Under the pieces are notes generated by a model. The model searched no databases. It saw nothing but the letters and a program-made list of their open reading frames with translations, and was not told where the DNA came from. This document shows positions 1 through 8,694 of a stretch of 64,000 nt of DNA, in pieces. Made by a program: the position numbers and the translations under genes. The stretch comes from Ochrobactrum sp. Marseille-Q0166 (GTDB lineage Bacteria > Pseudomonadota > Alphaproteobacteria > Rhizobiales > Rhizobiaceae): positions 1,474,501 to 1,538,500 of the forward strand of contig NZ_JACJUO010000001.1 in assembly GCF_014397025.1 (NCBI RefSeq). Direction: 5' to 3'. The first letter of the stretch is position 1. Each line of letters starts with the position of its first letter.

Positions 1-1
1 T

Positions 2-1237
2 CTGAAGCTTGAAGGTTCAATCACTGCCGATATCAAGGCTGTTGTTTCCCGTTCGCGCGGCATTGCCGAGCGTATGAATGGCGGCGTCGGCTTCCTGATG
101 AAGAAGAACAAGATCGATGTGATCTGGGGCGAAGCAAAGCTTTCCAAGCCGGGTGAGATCGTCGTTTCCAAGACTTCCAAGGCGCCGATGCTGCCTCAGG
201 CACCACAGCCGAAGAACACGCTCGGCGAGGGTACTTACAAGGCCAAGCATATCATCGTTGCTACAGGTGCGCGTCCGCGTGCGCTTCCGGGCATTGAACC
301 AGATGGCAAGCTGATCTGGACTTACTTTGAAGCGATGGTCCCGCAGGAACTGCCGAAAACCATGCTGGTCATGGGGTCGGGCGCAATCGGCATTGAGTTT
401 GCCTCGTTCTATAACGATATGGGCGTTGATGTTACCGTCGTTGAACTGATGTCACAGATCATGCCTGTAGAAGATGCTGAAATTTCGGCTTTCGCACGCA
501 AGCAGCTCGAAAAGCGCGGTCTCAAGATCATCACCGAAGCCAAGGTTTCCAAAGTTGAGAAGGGCGCGGACAATGTGACCGCTCATATCGAGACCAAGGA
601 TGGCAAGGTTCAGACACTGACGGTTGATCGCATGATTTCAGCTGTTGGCGTTCAGGGTAATATCGAAAATATCGGCCTTGAAGCGCTTGGCGTTAAGACT
701 GATCGTGGCTGCATTGCCATTGACGCTTATTGCAAGACCAATGTTGACGGCATCTATGCGATTGGTGACGTTGCTGGACCGCCGATGCTGGCGCACAAGG
801 CCGAGCATGAAGCTGTCATCTGCGTTGAAAAGATCGCAGGTCTTCCAAATGTTCATCCGCTCGACCGCAATATGGTCCCAGGCTGCACTTATTGTAACCC
901 GCAGGTTGCCTCGGTAGGCTTGACTGAAGCAAAGGCGAAGGAAAAGGGGCACGACATTCGTGTCGGCCGTTTCCCATTCGTAGCAAACGGTAAAGCGATT
1001 GCACTTGGTGAAGATCAGGGTCTGGTCAAGACGATTTTCGACAAAAAGACCGGGCAGCTGCTGGGCGCACATCTCGTTGGCGCCGAAGTGACCGAACTTA
1101 TTCAGGGCTTCGTCGTTGCTATGAACCTTGAAACCACCGAAGAAGAACTGATGCACTCGGTCTTCCCGCATCCAACGATTTCCGAAACGATGAAGGAAAG
1201 CGTACTGGATGCCTATGGCCGTGCGCTAAATATGTAA
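2..1237 (+). CDS. lpdA: dihydrolipoamide dehydrogenase (E3), 5' end outside window
   Basis: This is a flavoprotein disulfide reductase that reoxidises dihydrolipoyl groups of a 2-oxoacid dehydrogenase complex using NAD+. The reading frame is open from the first bases, so about 50 N-terminal residues (first FAD-binding glycine motif and redox-active CxxxxC) lie upstream of the window. Visible are the NAD-binding GSGAIGIEFASF motif, the second FAD motif AIGDVAGPPMLAHKAEHEA, and the C-terminal HPTISE motif that supplies the catalytic His-Glu pair. lipA follows downstream, which suggests this is the E3 of pyruvate dehydrogenase rather than of 2-oxoglutarate dehydrogenase; that assignment is inference. 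Confidence 0.95.
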   Translation: MKLEGSITADIKAVVSRSRGIAERMNGGVGFLMKKNKIDVIWGEAKLSKPGEIVVSKTSKAPMLPQAPQPKNTLGEGTYKAKHIIVATGARPRALPGIEPDGKLIWTYFEAMVPQELPKTMLVMGSGAIGIEFASFYNDMGVDVTVVELMSQIMPVEDAEISAFARKQLEKRGLKIITEAKVSKVEKGADNVTAHIETKDGKVQTLTVDRMISAVGVQGNIENIGLEALGVKTDRGCIAIDAYCKTNVDGIYAIGDVAGPPMLAHKAEHEAVICVEKIAGLPNVHPLDRNMVPGCTYCNPQVASVGLTEAKAKEKGHDIRVGRFPFVANGKAIALGEDQGLVKTIFDKKTGQLLGAHLVGAEVTELIQGFVVAMNLETTEEELMHSVFPHPTISETMKESVLDAYGRALNM

Positions 1238-1385
1238 TATAGAAGTTTAATTCCGATATACAAAAACTCCGGCGCAGATGTCGGGATTTAAACTTTGAAT
1301 TCAATTCACGAGCAACTGCTCTTAAAGGAGTGAACTCATTCCGCTGATCGATAATGGAGGGCCATGGCGGCGTGCCGCTTGGCCC

Positions 1386-1601
1386 ATGATTAAATGGTGT
1401 ACGACGGGCGGTCTTGCTTTAGGCTTTCTGGCAGGAAGCTTGAGCTTGCTCGGTGGAAATACCATATCGGTCAACGGAATGGCGATCGCTGGCTGGTATG
1501 GCGTCTGGACACTGACATTCGCTCTCGGATTTGGCGGACTTTTGTTCGGTTTCATCTGGGCGTTGGTTTTCAGAGCATTAGGTATGGCAGCGAGACGGTA
1601 A
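1386..1601 (+). CDS. small membrane protein of unknown function
   Basis: A 71-residue protein with no family I recognise. It has two hydrophobic stretches (about residues 9-24 and 38-66) and ends in a basic tail, so it is probably a two-helix inner-membrane protein. It lies between lpdA and lipA on the same strand. No convincing Shine-Dalgarno sequence precedes the ATG, and an overlapping frame is also open, so the call rests on the membrane-protein composition and on filling a gap inside an apparent operon. Confidence 0.5.
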   Translation: MIKWCTTGGLALGFLAGSLSLLGGNTISVNGMAIAGWYGVWTLTFALGFGGLLFGFIWALVFRALGMAARR

Positions 1602-1726
1602 GCCGCAGTATATTGACGATGTCTCCGGGCATGCCAAGTTGACAGGGTACAGGTCAGAGATTACGAACCGGACCCAATTTAGAAGTGTTTCAAATTTGAG
1701 AAAGCTTCGGACAGGCAGGAAACAAC

Positions 1727-2689
1727 ATGGTTACAGTTCTCGACACGGTGAACCAGAGACGTCTTCGTCATCCGGAGAAGGCACACCGTCCAGACAATGA
1801 AATCCTGAAAAAGCCGGATTGGATCCGCGTCAAGGCTCCGGTTTCGCGCGGCTATAATGAGACGCGCGAGATTGTTCGTTCGAACAAGCTCGTCACTGTT
1901 TGTGAAGAAGCTGGCTGCCCGAACATTGGCGAGTGCTGGGAAAAGAAGCACGCAACCTTTATGATCATGGGTGAAATCTGCACCCGCGCCTGTGCTTTCT
2001 GTAATGTTTCGACCGGCATTCCAAAGGCTCTCGATCCCAATGAGCCGGAAAGTGTCGCACGGGCCATCAAGCAGATGGGGCTTACCCATGTGGTTATCAC
2101 ATCTGTCGACCGTGATGATCTGGCGGATGGCGGCGCGCAGCATTTTGCCGACGTTATTCGTGCGATCCGCGAAGCAACGCCAAAGACGACCATTGAAATT
2201 CTCACACCTGACTTTCTTCGCAAGGAAGGCGCGCTCGAGATCGTTGTTAAAGCACGCCCTGACGTGTTCAATCACAATCTGGAAACGGTTCCGTCGAAGT
2301 ATCTCAAGGTTCGTCCGGGTGCTCGTTATTTCCACTCGATCCGCCTGTTGCAGCGTGTGAAGGAACTCGATCCAACAATCTTCACTAAGTCCGGCATCAT
2401 GGTCGGTCTTGGCGAAGAGCGTAACGAAATCCTTCAGCTGATGGATGACCTTCGTTCTGCCGATGTCGATTTCATGACCATTGGTCAGTATCTCCAGCCA
2501 ACTCGCAAGCATCATCCGGTGATCCGTTTCGTTACACCTGACGAATTCAAGTCTTTCGAGACGATTGGTCGTACTAAAGGCTTTGCGCTCGTTGCTTCCA
2601 GCCCGCTGACGCGTTCATCGCACCATGCCGGTGACGATTTCGCGAAGCTCAAGGCTGCTCGCGAAGCGCAGGTTGCAGCACAGGCTTAA
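1727..2689 (+). CDS. lipA: lipoyl synthase
   Basis: A radical SAM enzyme that inserts two sulfur atoms into octanoyl groups on the E2/GcvH lipoyl domains. At 320 residues it has the normal length. Both iron-sulfur cluster motifs are intact: the auxiliary cluster cysteines C59, C64 and C70, and the radical SAM CxxxCxxC at C85, C89 and C92. The RSSHHAGD segment near the C-terminus is typical of the family and includes the serine that ligates the auxiliary cluster. It sits downstream of lpdA and 6 bp ahead of the RatA-like gene, consistent with one transcription unit. Confidence 0.97.
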   Translation: MVTVLDTVNQRRLRHPEKAHRPDNEILKKPDWIRVKAPVSRGYNETREIVRSNKLVTVCEEAGCPNIGECWEKKHATFMIMGEICTRACAFCNVSTGIPKALDPNEPESVARAIKQMGLTHVVITSVDRDDLADGGAQHFADVIRAIREATPKTTIEILTPDFLRKEGALEIVVKARPDVFNHNLETVPSKYLKVRPGARYFHSIRLLQRVKELDPTIFTKSGIMVGLGEERNEILQLMDDLRSADVDFMTIGQYLQPTRKHHPVIRFVTPDEFKSFETIGRTKGFALVASSPLTRSSHHAGDDFAKLKAAREAQVAAQA

Positions 2690-2695
2690 GTTCGC

Positions 2696-3145
2696 ATGCC
2701 GCAATTTACGAATGTCAGACGTGTTCATCACAGGGCAGAGGAGATGTTTGCCCTGGTTTCGGATGTGGAAAAATATCCGCAATTTTTGCCGATGTGCGAA
2801 GCACTCTCTATCCGCTCTTCCAAAGAACGGGACGGCAAGACGCTTCTGATCGCCGATATGACAGTTGGCTACAAGCTGATCCGCGAGACATTTACCAGCC
2901 AGGTGCTTCTGAAACCGGAAGAAAGCGTCATCGATGTGAAATATGTCGATGGGCCGTTCCGCTATCTCGACAATCGATGGACTTTTAAACCGGTTGGAGA
3001 TGGTTCGGAATGCGATGTCGAGTTCTTCATCGACTATGAATTCAAAAGTCGCACGCTTGGCCTTCTAATGGGATCGATGTTCGATCTGGCTTTCCGAAAA
3101 TTCTCGGAAGCCTTTGAGAAGCGCGCCGACGCGATTTATGGTTAG
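2696..3145 (+). CDS. RatA/COQ10-type START-domain protein
   Basis: A 149-residue polyketide-cyclase/START-like protein of the COQ10/RatA family. The N-terminal VSDVEKYPQFLPMCEA block and the aromatic-rich middle (about residues 80-105) are typical. Bacterial members are annotated either as ubiquinone-binding proteins or as the RatA ribosome-association toxin; sequence alone does not decide, and in alphaproteobacteria the position after lipA is common. It starts 6 bp after lipA, so the two are likely co-transcribed. Its stop overlaps the stop of the convergent cinA-like gene by 4 bp. Confidence 0.85.
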   Translation: MPQFTNVRRVHHRAEEMFALVSDVEKYPQFLPMCEALSIRSSKERDGKTLLIADMTVGYKLIRETFTSQVLLKPEESVIDVKYVDGPFRYLDNRWTFKPVGDGSECDVEFFIDYEFKSRTLGLLMGSMFDLAFRKFSEAFEKRADAIYG

Positions 3146-3633
3146 GCGTTAAGCGCGTCAAGAACCAGAGCCAGCGCAGAAAGCACCGTTTCGTGACGAA
3201 TATCGTCTCGTGACTTTTCACCAAAACGGCATTCTTTGTGTAGCGTCGCAAAACCTTTGCGCGCGCTGGCAATGTGCACGAGACCGACCGGCTTTTCTGC
3301 TGATCCGCCGCCCGGGCCGGCAATACCGGTAACTGCGATGGTGATTCCGGCGCGCGAATTGTTCAGCGAGCCTTCTGCCATGGCGATCGCCACTTCTTTT
3401 GAAACTGCGCCCACACGAATGATCAGTTCCATCGGGACGCCGATCATCTCATTCTTGGCTTCATTGGAGTAGGTGACGAAGCCACGATCCACCACATCGG
3501 ACGAACCGGCAATATCGGTGAGTGCTGCCGCGATCAGCCCGCCTGTGCAGGATTCTGCTGTCGCAATCATAATGCCGTGTTTGCGGCAAGCGTTGAGTAC
3601 ATCGATGGCTTGGGATTCCGCAACAAGCGTCAT
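3142..3633 (-). CDS. pncC: CinA-family nicotinamide-nucleotide amidase
   Basis: A 163-residue protein matching only the C-terminal (NMN deamidase/PncC) domain of CinA; it deamidates nicotinamide mononucleotide in pyridine nucleotide salvage. The ESCTGG motif (Ser28) and the [11 protein letters not shown] motif (about 100-110) mark the active site. The N-terminal molybdopterin-binding-like CinA domain is absent, as in E. coli YgaD/PncC. Its ATG overlaps the ispDF stop (ATGA), indicating translational coupling to the isoprenoid gene. Confidence 0.9.
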   Translation of the reverse strand: MTLVAESQAIDVLNACRKHGIMIATAESCTGGLIAAALTDIAGSSDVVDRGFVTYSNEAKNEMIGVPMELIIRVGAVSKEVAIAMAEGSLNNSRAGITIAVTGIAGPGGGSAEKPVGLVHIASARKGFATLHKECRFGEKSRDDIRHETVLSALALVLDALNA

Positions 3634-4853
3634 TCAGGAACCTCTCCGGGATAGATCACAGTTGCCGTAACGATAGCAGCAATACCTTCGCCGCGACCGA
3701 CAAATCCCATTTTCTCGTTGGTGGTCGCTTTGACGGAAACACGGTCGTGCGAAATGCCAAGCATATTGGCCATGGCTTCCATCATTGCCGGGCGATGTGG
3801 ACCGATCTTAGGTTCTTCAGCGATGATTGTCACATCCGCGTTGGCGATACGACCACCGGCTTCACGCACGATCTTGACCGCATGTTCGACAAAGATATGC
3901 GATGCGGCACCTTTCCACTGCGGATCGGAAGGCGGGAAATGTGTGCCAATATCGCCTGCGCCGCGTGTGGCAAGCAGGGCATCGGTCAGTGCGTGGAGTG
4001 CTACGTCGGCATCCGAATGACCGTTCAGTTTCCTGTTGTGCGGGATGGTTACGCCGCAAAGCGTGACGTAATCGCCCGGCTCGAAACTGTGAACGTCATA
4101 GCCATTGCCGGTGCGGATATCTGGAAATGAAGTCATAGCATGCCTCAAGCGTTTGTCGGCCATTTCAATATCTTTGGCCCATGTGAGTTTTGTATTGTCT
4201 GCCGAACCCTCGATGATGCGCACGGACAGTCCATAAGCTTCCGCAATCGAGGCATCGTCGGTAAAATCCGAACGGCCGCTGAGATAAGCTTTTTCGTGGG
4301 CTTCCAGGATCGGGGTAAATGGAAAGGCCTGCGGCGTCTGTGCTGCAAAAAGACCAGCACGAGGGACAGTCGTTCTGACGGTGCCGTCACTGGCCGATTG
4401 CTTCAGCGTGTCCGAAACGGCAAGAGCAGGCAGCACACCTTCCTGCGGTGTCAGATTATCGAATATGCGTGCAAGCAAATCCTGCTCAATGAATGGACGC
4501 ACACCATCATGGATGAGGACATAGTCAGGGGTGTTCTTGTTGAGCGCCAGCAATCCAAGCCGCGTAGATTCCTGCCGCGTCGGTCCTCCGGTAACAACGC
4601 GCACATTCTCATAGCATTCGATGATGGCCTTCTCATAAAGCGCCGCATCATCGGCATGGATGACCACAATGATCTGATCAATCTCAGCGCAATGCGCAAA
4701 AGCGCGCAGCGTGCGCGAAAGCACTGCCTCGCCGCCGATCCGCCGATATTGCTTCGGCCCTTCAGTGCTCTGTCCCGCCCGTTCGCCGCGTCCTGCGGCT
4801 ACGATGACTGCTGCTGCCCGTGAAATGTCGGTCGCCTTCGCCAAAAGATTCAT
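3630..4853 (-). CDS. ispDF: bifunctional IspD/IspF isoprenoid enzyme
   Basis: A fusion of 2-C-methyl-D-erythritol 4-phosphate cytidylyltransferase (IspD, about residues 10-235) and 2-C-methyl-D-erythritol 2,4-cyclodiphosphate synthase (IspF, about 248-405), two non-consecutive steps of the MEP pathway. The IspD domain shows [10 protein letters not shown] and LIHDGVRPF. The IspF domain shows the metal-binding DVH (D253, H255) and a third ligand His287 in [11 protein letters not shown]. The fused arrangement is normal in many alphaproteobacteria and epsilonproteobacteria. The gene diverges from dusB. Confidence 0.97.
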   Translation of the reverse strand: MNLLAKATDISRAAAVIVAAGRGERAGQSTEGPKQYRRIGGEAVLSRTLRAFAHCAEIDQIIVVIHADDAALYEKAIIECYENVRVVTGGPTRQESTRLGLLALNKNTPDYVLIHDGVRPFIEQDLLARIFDNLTPQEGVLPALAVSDTLKQSASDGTVRTTVPRAGLFAAQTPQAFPFTPILEAHEKAYLSGRSDFTDDASIAEAYGLSVRIIEGSADNTKLTWAKDIEMADKRLRHAMTSFPDIRTGNGYDVHSFEPGDYVTLCGVTIPHNRKLNGHSDADVALHALTDALLATRGAGDIGTHFPPSDPQWKGAASHIFVEHAVKIVREAGGRIANADVTIIAEEPKIGPHRPAMMEAMANMLGISHDRVSVKATTNEKMGFVGRGEGIAAIVTATVIYPGEVPE

Positions 4854-4875
4854 CTAGTTAAATGCGGAATAATGC

Positions 4876-4939
4876 TTTGCGCAAATAATTGCCATACGGC
4901 AATCTATTTATCACCATACGCAAGCGCTTTTCCTTGCGT
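4876..4939. promoter_or_regulatory. cluster of three palindromes in the ispDF/dusB divergent region
   Basis: Three perfect inverted repeats lie close together between ispDF and dusB: TTTGCGCAAA (4876-4885), ATTGCC-N4-GGCAAT (4888-4903) and ACGCAAG-N8-CTTGCGT (4918-4939). All carry TTGC/GCAA-type half-sites. They sit where promoters and operators for the nitrogen-control operon or for ispDF would be expected. The binding protein is not known from the sequence. Confidence 0.45.
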
Positions 4940-5000
4940 TCAACGCATTGAGTGATTAAAGTGTGGGCTACTTGCATCATGCACATCAAATGGGCATTTC

Positions 5001-5996
5001 TTGTTGACTACCCTTGAACAACCTCTGAGCATACGCGGTGTGACACTGCCAAACCGTGTGTTTCTTGCGCCGATGTCAGGCGTTTCTGATCTTCCGTTCC
5101 GAAAGCGCGCTGCCGAGGCTGGCGCGGGCATGGTTGTATCTGAAATGGTGGCAAGTGCAGAACTCTGCAATCGTCATCAGGAAAGCCTGTTGCGCCTATC
5201 CGGCGAAGGGCTTGGTACGCATGTGGTGCAACTTGCAGGACGCGAAGCGCACTGGATGGGCGAAGCAGCCGTCATCGCCGAAGGTGAGGGCGCGGATATT
5301 ATCGATATTAATATGGGCTGCCCTGCCAAGAAGGTGACAGGCGGTTATTCCGGTTCCGCGCTTATGCGCGATCTTGATCATGCCATGACTTTGGTTGAGG
5401 CGACTGTGAATGCCGTTAAAGTTCCGGTTACGCTGAAAATGCGGCTTGGCTGGGATGAAAACAGTATTAACGCACCGGAACTTGCAAAGCGCGCCGAAGA
5501 TGCGGGTATAGCGATGGTGACAGTTCATGGACGCACACGCTGCCAGTTTTATGAAGGCAAGGCCGATTGGGACGCCATCCATGCGGTGCGCGATGTCGTG
5601 AAGATTCCACTGGTCGCCAATGGCGATGTGTCGTCACGCAAAGATGCGGAAGAATTGCTACGTCGCTCGGGTGCCGATGCTGTCATGGTCGGGCGCGCCT
5701 CCTATGGTCAGCCCTGGCTTGCGGGCTTGATCGCAGGCAGTGATTTCGCGCCGCGGTCAAATGATGGCATTCTTTCTTATATTATAAGACATTACGAAGA
5801 TATGCTCGACCATTATGGCAGCAAGACGGGTATACGCCATTCGCGAAAGCATCTTGGCTGGTATCTGGATCGCTATGCAGTCGAAGCATTTTCTCCCGCA
5901 GATAAGGCTGAAATCATGACGCTCACCGATCCTCAAGCGGTTATCGCGGCGCTTTCACGCGTTTTTCTGCGTGAAGCAGACAGAAAGGTCGCATGA
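5001..5996 (+). CDS. dusB: tRNA-dihydrouridine synthase B (NifR3)
   Basis: An FMN-dependent enzyme that reduces uridine to dihydrouridine in the tRNA D-loop. At 331 residues it has the usual length. It shows the catalytic-cysteine motif [14 protein letters not shown] (Cys107), LKMRLGW and the phosphate-binding VANGDV and VMVGRASYG segments. The start is a TTG (5001, or 5004); there is no in-frame ATG upstream before a stop at 4953, and later ATGs would delete conserved sequence. It is the historical nifR3, first gene of the ntr operon, and its stop overlaps the ntrB start (ATGA). Confidence 0.95.
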   Translation: MLTTLEQPLSIRGVTLPNRVFLAPMSGVSDLPFRKRAAEAGAGMVVSEMVASAELCNRHQESLLRLSGEGLGTHVVQLAGREAHWMGEAAVIAEGEGADIIDINMGCPAKKVTGGYSGSALMRDLDHAMTLVEATVNAVKVPVTLKMRLGWDENSINAPELAKRAEDAGIAMVTVHGRTRCQFYEGKADWDAIHAVRDVVKIPLVANGDVSSRKDAEELLRRSGADAVMVGRASYGQPWLAGLIAGSDFAPRSNDGILSYIIRHYEDMLDHYGSKTGIRHSRKHLGWYLDRYAVEAFSPADKAEIMTLTDPQAVIAALSRVFLREADRKVA

Positions 5997-7120
5997 TGGG
6001 CAGAGGTGAAACGAACGGCATTCCAGCAATCATTCTGGATGCAATCAATCAGCCTGTCATCATGGTCAGCGCTGACAATCATATTGTGTATGCCAATATG
6101 GATGCAGAGCAGTTTTTCCGCTCAGGTTCGTCCATCTTGGCGCGTAACCGTCTTGAATCCTTTCTGCCTTTCGGCAGCCCATTGCTGGCTCTGGTCGATC
6201 AGGTTCGCACCGCTCAGGTTCCGGTGAACGAGTATCGCGTCGATATTTCATCGCCAAAACTTGGTGCTGAACGGATTGTCGATCTTTATGTCGCTCCGGT
6301 CATCGAAACGCCGGGTGCGGTCGTTATTCTGTTTAAAGAAAAGACCATGGCGGAGAAGATCGACCGTCAGATGACCCATCGCGGGGCCGCACGTTCGGTG
6401 ACGGGGCTTGCTTCCATGCTGGCACATGAGATCAAGAACCCGCTTTCAGGCATTCGTGGGGCCGCTCAACTGCTTGAACAGGTGGTTGGTGATGAAGACC
6501 GCGCATTGGCACGTCTGATTACCGATGAAACTGATCGCATCGTGAAGCTCGTTGATCGTATGGAAGTGTTTTCCGATGAGAGACCAATCGAGCGCACGGC
6601 GGTCAATATCTATTCAGTGCTGGATCATGTGAAGACATTGGCGCGAAACGGTTTTGCCCGGCACATCCGCTTTATCGAGGAATATGATCCGTCATTGCCG
6701 CCGGTTTATGCTAATCGCGATCAGCTTGTGCAGGTTTTTCTCAATCTGGTGAAAAATGCCGCCGAAGCGCTTGGTGACCGTGAAGGTGCCGAGATCACAC
6801 TCTCGACGGCTTATCGTCCGGGCATTCGCCTGCAGGTGCCGGGTGCGAGTGATCGTGTTGCCCTGCCGCTTGAGTTTTGTGTCCATGATAATGGTCCGGG
6901 CGTGCCCGAAGATATGCTGCCGCATCTGTTTGATCCGTTTGTGACGACCAAAACCAACGGGTCAGGCCTCGGACTGGCGTTGGTGGCCAAAATCATTGGA
7001 GATCATGGCGGCGTAATCGAATGCGACAGTCATCCCTCGCGCACCACGTTCCGCATATTGATGCCGCAATGGAAAAGTTCAGCCGATAATATGTCTGCAA
7101 AGACAGGAGATAATGCATGA
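5993..7120 (+). CDS. ntrB: nitrogen regulation sensor kinase NtrB
   Basis: A cytosolic histidine kinase/phosphatase that controls NtrC phosphorylation in response to PII signalling. At 375 residues it has an N-terminal PAS domain (about 10-110), a dimerisation/phosphoacceptor H-box [11 protein letters not shown] with His145, and a HATPase domain with N-box ([11 protein letters not shown]), G1 (DNGPGVPE), F-box and G2 (GSGLGLAL). There are no membrane segments, as expected. It overlaps dusB upstream and ntrC downstream by 4 bp, implying coupled translation. Confidence 0.97.
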   Translation: MMGRGETNGIPAIILDAINQPVIMVSADNHIVYANMDAEQFFRSGSSILARNRLESFLPFGSPLLALVDQVRTAQVPVNEYRVDISSPKLGAERIVDLYVAPVIETPGAVVILFKEKTMAEKIDRQMTHRGAARSVTGLASMLAHEIKNPLSGIRGAAQLLEQVVGDEDRALARLITDETDRIVKLVDRMEVFSDERPIERTAVNIYSVLDHVKTLARNGFARHIRFIEEYDPSLPPVYANRDQLVQVFLNLVKNAAEALGDREGAEITLSTAYRPGIRLQVPGASDRVALPLEFCVHDNGPGVPEDMLPHLFDPFVTTKTNGSGLGLALVAKIIGDHGGVIECDSHPSRTTFRILMPQWKSSADNMSAKTGDNA

Positions 7121-8586
7121 TTGCCGGACGTCCGACAGGTACGATTCTCGTTGCGGATGACGATGCTGCAATTCGCACAGTGCTCAATCAGGCACTCTCG
7201 CGTGCAGGCTATGATGTTCGGGTCACATCCAACGCAACCTCACTGTGGCGCTGGGTGGCGGCTGGCGATGGTGATCTGGTGATTACCGACGTCAACATGC
7301 CAGATGAAAATGCGTTTGATCTGCTGCCGCGCATCAAGAAAATGCGACCTGATCTGCCGATTGTGGTGATGAGTGCGCAAAATACATTCATGACAGCGAT
7401 CCGTGCTTCGGAGGCGGGAGCTTATGAATATCTGCCAAAGCCATTCGATCTGACAGAGCTCATCAATATTGTTGGTCGTGCTCTTTCAGAGCCAAAGCAT
7501 AAGCCTGCTGCCGTCTTGCAGGATGAGCAAGCAGAGAACATGCCGCTCGTTGGCCGTTCCCCCGCCATGCAGGAAATCTATCGCGTCTTGGCCCGCATGA
7601 TGCAGACCGACCTGACCATGATGGTGACGGGTGAGTCGGGTACAGGTAAGGAACTGGTCGCGCGCGCTCTGCATGAATATGGTCGCCGCCGCAAAGGACC
7701 GTTTGTTGCCATCAATATGGCCGCAATTCCGCGCGATCTGATCGAATCCGAACTGTTTGGTCATGAAAAAGGAGCCTTTACCGGTGCACAGAACCGCTCC
7801 AGCGGTCGTTTTGAACAGGCCAATGGCGGTACGCTGTTCCTTGATGAAATCGGCGATATGCCGATGGAAGCGCAGACGCGTCTACTGCGCGTGTTACAGC
7901 AGGGCGAATATATGACAGTTGGCGGTCGCACGCCCATAAAGACCGATGTGCGTATCGTGGCCGCAACCAACAAGGATTTGCGCCAGCTCATCGCGCAGGG
8001 TTTGTTCCGCGAAGACCTTTATTATCGTCTGAATGTTGTGCCACTGCGCCTGCCACCACTTCGTGAACGCAGCGAAGATGTGCCTGATCTGGTTCGACAC
8101 TTCTTCAAGCGTGCTGCCGAAGAAGGTCTGCCCGAAAAGCGCATTACACCTGCTGGCATCGAAATGATGCGTCGCTATCCATGGCCTGGTAACGTGCGGG
8201 AACTCGAAAATCTTGTTCGCAGACTTTCAGCGCTTTATCCGCAAGACGAGATTTCACCTGAAATCATCGAGACCGAATTGAAGTCAGAACTTTCAAAGCC
8301 TGATATTCCGATTGCGGTTGCAGGAGACATTGAAAATATCACCATATCGCAGATAGTTGAGCAGAATATGCAACGATATTTTGCATCGTTTGGAGCTGAT
8401 CTGCCGCCGCCAGGGCTTTACCATCGCGTGCTGGCGGAGTTGGAATATCCGTTGATTCTTGCTTGCCTGACTGCAACACGCGGTAATCAGATCAAGGCTG
8501 CAGAGATTCTCGGCCTTAACCGTAATACGCTGCGTAAGAAGATAAGAGAGCTGGGCGTCAATATCTATCGTGGTGCCAAGCAATAA
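7117..8586 (+). CDS. ntrC: sigma-54 response regulator NtrC
   Basis: Activator of nitrogen-assimilation promoters. The 489-residue protein has a receiver domain (phosphoacceptor Asp58 in VITDVNMP), a central AAA+ domain with Walker A GESGTGKE, the sigma-54 contact loop GAFTGA and Walker [13 protein letters not shown], and a C-terminal Fis-type helix-turn-helix ([20 protein letters not shown]). All elements for sigma-54 activation are intact. ATGA overlap with ntrB. Confidence 0.98.
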   Translation: MIAGRPTGTILVADDDAAIRTVLNQALSRAGYDVRVTSNATSLWRWVAAGDGDLVITDVNMPDENAFDLLPRIKKMRPDLPIVVMSAQNTFMTAIRASEAGAYEYLPKPFDLTELINIVGRALSEPKHKPAAVLQDEQAENMPLVGRSPAMQEIYRVLARMMQTDLTMMVTGESGTGKELVARALHEYGRRRKGPFVAINMAAIPRDLIESELFGHEKGAFTGAQNRSSGRFEQANGGTLFLDEIGDMPMEAQTRLLRVLQQGEYMTVGGRTPIKTDVRIVAATNKDLRQLIAQGLFREDLYYRLNVVPLRLPPLRERSEDVPDLVRHFFKRAAEEGLPEKRITPAGIEMMRRYPWPGNVRELENLVRRLSALYPQDEISPEIIETELKSELSKPDIPIAVAGDIENITISQIVEQNMQRYFASFGADLPPPGLYHRVLAELEYPLILACLTATRGNQIKAAEILGLNRNTLRKKIRELGVNIYRGAKQ

Positions 8587-8663
8587 CAATCAGGCAATAA
8601 GTCACTCAAAGTTTCGTCCGGTCTCATATAAGCTGTAAACAATCGTTGCATTTTCGCCACAAT

Positions 8664-8683
8664 GCGTTGCATAGATGCAACGC
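8664..8683. promoter_or_regulatory. perfect inverted repeat at the ntrY start region
   Basis: GCGTTGCAT-AG-ATGCAACGC is a perfect 9-bp inverted repeat with a 2-bp centre. A further copy of CGTTGCAT lies 20 bp upstream at 8644. The repeat falls in the first codons of the longest possible ntrY frame (ATG 8662), which argues that translation really begins downstream (8695 or 8704). It could be an operator separating ntrBC from ntrYX expression; the regulator is unknown. Confidence 0.5.
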
Positions 8684-8694
8684 TATTGGATAAT

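Noticed and set aside
1394..1642. Alternative frame over the small membrane protein gene
   Set aside because: It is strongly basic and tryptophan rich without a domain; the 1386 frame reads as a membrane protein.
1679..2515. 278-codon open frame on the minus strand across lipA
   Set aside because: Antisense to a complete lipoyl synthase with intact motifs; no own signal.
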